Origin: CAVZZG01 sp963779685
GTDB taxonomy: Bacteria > Actinomycetota > Thermoleophilia > Gaiellales > F1-60-MAGs149
Assembly: GCA_963779685.1 (NCBI GenBank)
Contig: CAVZZG010000003.1
Location: 496,001-560,000, forward strand
Reading direction: 5' to 3'
Length of the DNA stretch: 64,000 nt
Shown: one piece after another, positions 63,024-64,000 of the stretch
Numbering within the stretch: position 1 is the stretch's first letter
How the letters are laid out: the number at the start of each line of letters is the position of its first letter
Notes under the pieces: generated by a model
What the model was told of the DNA's origin: nothing
The model's database searches: none
What the model saw: the letters and a program-made list of their open reading frames with translations, nothing else
Translations under genes and position numbers: made by a program

Positions 63024-63958
63024 GCATCCTGGCGACCAAGATCGGCCGCGGCGCGTTCGTGGTCACGGCCGAGATGCCGGTGATCGACGGCGGGGGCAGG
63101 GCAGAGGTGAACCGCCAGCTCGACTACATGGCGGCCTACCTCGACGCCGTCAACGCGACCGACAACGCGGCCGCCCACGCCCACTGCTCGCCGCTGGCGC
63201 TGTCGCTGGCGATCCTCCAGCACGGCGTCGAACCGATCATGCAGCTCACCTGCCGCGACCGCAACCGGCTCGCGCTGGAGGCCGACCTGGTCGGCGCAGC
63301 CATGCACGGCGTGACCAACGTCTGCTGCCTCACCGGCGACGACGTCAGTGCGGGCGACGAGCCCGAGGCGCGGCCGGTGTTCGACCTGGACGGGATCCAA
63401 CTCGTCCGCCTGGCCGGGACGATCGCCGGCGGCCACTACCTGTCCGGGCGGGCCCTGGAGCCCGCGCCCGAGCTGTTCATCGGCGCGGTCGAGAATCCCG
63501 GCGCGCCGCCGCTCGACTACCGCCCGCGCCGCGCCATGAAGAAGGCGCTGGCCGGCGCCCGGTTCCTGCAGCTGCAGATCTGCTTCCACCCCGAGCGGCT
63601 GGCGGACTTCATGGCGGCCTGCGTCGCCGCGGGCGTGACGGAGCGCTGCGCGATCCTGCCGAGCGTGATCATCGTGCGCAGCGCCGGTGCGCTGCGGTTC
63701 ATCGACGAGCAGGTGCCGGGCATCGCGGTGCCGGCGGAGACGATCGAGCGCGTGACCGCGGCCGACGACCAGGTGGCGGCCTGCGAGGACCTGGCAGTCG
63801 AGCTGGCCGAGCACGCGCTCGCGCTGCCCGGTGTCGCCGGCATCCATTTCATCAGCTTCCGCCGCGACGCGGGCATCGCACGTGTGTGCCAGCGGCTCGG
63901 CATTGCCACCCGCGAAGAGAGGGAACGCGTTGGAGACCGTCCTTTCGTCCAGGTCTAG
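63008..63958 (+). CDS. Methylene-tetrahydrofolate reductase family protein
   Basis: 316 residues from ATG 63008; GTG 63020 with GTGA overlap is an alternative. Flavin TIM barrel. FVVTAEMPVIDGGGRAEVNRQLDYMAAYLDAVNATDNAAAHAHCSPLALSLAILQHGVEPIMQLTCRDRNRLALEADLVGAAMHGVTNVCCLTGDD is the MTHFR core (VNATDN, QLTCRDRN, CLTGDD). ARFLQLQICF and VAGIHFISF follow. It would oxidise methyl-THF to methylene-THF or run in reverse. Together with the Cys-rich protein upstream it forms a two-component enzyme. Confidence 0.88.
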   Translation: MGRGVSILATKIGRGAFVVTAEMPVIDGGGRAEVNRQLDYMAAYLDAVNATDNAAAHAHCSPLALSLAILQHGVEPIMQLTCRDRNRLALEADLVGAAMHGVTNVCCLTGDDVSAGDEPEARPVFDLDGIQLVRLAGTIAGGHYLSGRALEPAPELFIGAVENPGAPPLDYRPRRAMKKALAGARFLQLQICFHPERLADFMAACVAAGVTERCAILPSVIIVRSAGALRFIDEQVPGIAVPAETIERVTAADDQVAACEDLAVELAEHALALPGVAGIHFISFRRDAGIARVCQRLGIATREERERVGDRPFVQV

Positions 63959-64000
63959 CACCGTCGTGATCGGGCCCGACCGGCCGTTCTGCATCATCGG
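63930..64000 (+). CDS. Start of a pterin-binding methyltransferase (partial)
   Basis: TTG 63930, with GAGAGGGAAC upstream, opens a frame METVLSSRSSTVVIGPDRPF ending in CIIG at the window edge. STVVIGPDRPFCIIG matches the opening of methyltetrahydrofolate:corrinoid methyltransferases (MtrH/AcsE/dihydropteroate-synthase-like), which usually continue with ERINPTG. It would accept the methyl group from the corrinoid protein. Overlaps MTHFR by 29 bases. The rest is outside the window. Confidence 0.6.
   Translation, partial: METVLSSRSSTVVIGPDRPFCII

Overview
The window is a very GC-rich bacterial chromosome segment with GTG, TTG and ATG starts, many ATGA/GTGA/TTGA stop-start overlaps, and a heat-shock/tRNA-modification/ribosome-maturation gene order. 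Together these suggest a high-GC actinobacterium, possibly of the Thermoleophilia. That placement is an inference from composition and synteny; no rRNA or tRNA gene was recognised. Intact reading frames cover almost all of the 64 kb. Several long genes (a giant coiled-coil protein, phoH, a sensor kinase, a lipoprotein) are interrupted by single-base frameshifts with no other decay, which looks more like uncorrected assembly indels than pseudogenes.

Layout. 1-3.1 kb: the start of a probable Y-family polymerase reading out of the window behind a LexA box, a threonine-synthase-like enzyme and a secreted deacetylase-like protein. 3.1-7.5 kb (minus): three paralogous TadG-like pilus/vWA proteins, with a broken lipoprotein gene between the first two. 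7.7-13.6 kb: a roughly 1,960-codon coiled-coil gene. 13.6-22 kb: SDR, hydrolase, endonuclease IV, glutamyl-tRNA synthetase, a GX3-repeat membrane protein, an orphan adenine methylase, a class III aminotransferase and a siroheme enzyme. 22.2-33.5 kb: housekeeping genes hemW-hrcA-dnaJ-prmA-rsmE-mtaB-yqeY, then phoH-ybeY-dgkA/PAP2-cdd-era. 33.5-44.4 kb: a DUF4015 glycosidase-like protein, deoC, a dehydrogenase, transporters, a HEAT/GT2 pair, an M3 peptidase and an AlkA-like glycosylase. 44.6-51.7 kb: ispH, a sensor kinase/response regulator pair, secreted CAP proteins and a membrane protein.

The most interesting part is 51.7-64 kb. A tightly coupled minus-strand operon encodes an M20 hydrolase, an M24 creatinase/ectoine-hydrolase-like enzyme without the usual metal ligands, serine hydroxymethyltransferase, a class I aminotransferase, a 2-hydroxyacid dehydrogenase and a truncated globin. 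Nearby, an MttB-like methyltransferase diverges from an IclR regulator, a corrinoid protein, a Cys-rich MTHFR-associated protein, MTHFR and a pterin-binding methyltransferase. Read together, these could move methyl groups from an N-methylated substrate through corrinoid to methyl-THF and methylene-THF, then via glycine and serine to hydroxypyruvate and glycerate.

Non-coding structure includes two related composite palindromic elements (21893-22132 and 33510-33772, opposite orientations), REP-like doublets built on GGGGACAGTCCCC, six to seven 22-bp tandem repeats before a membrane-protein gene, inverted repeats upstream of the TadG paralogues, a LexA box, and an IclR-type operator next to a promoter that would give a leaderless transcript.
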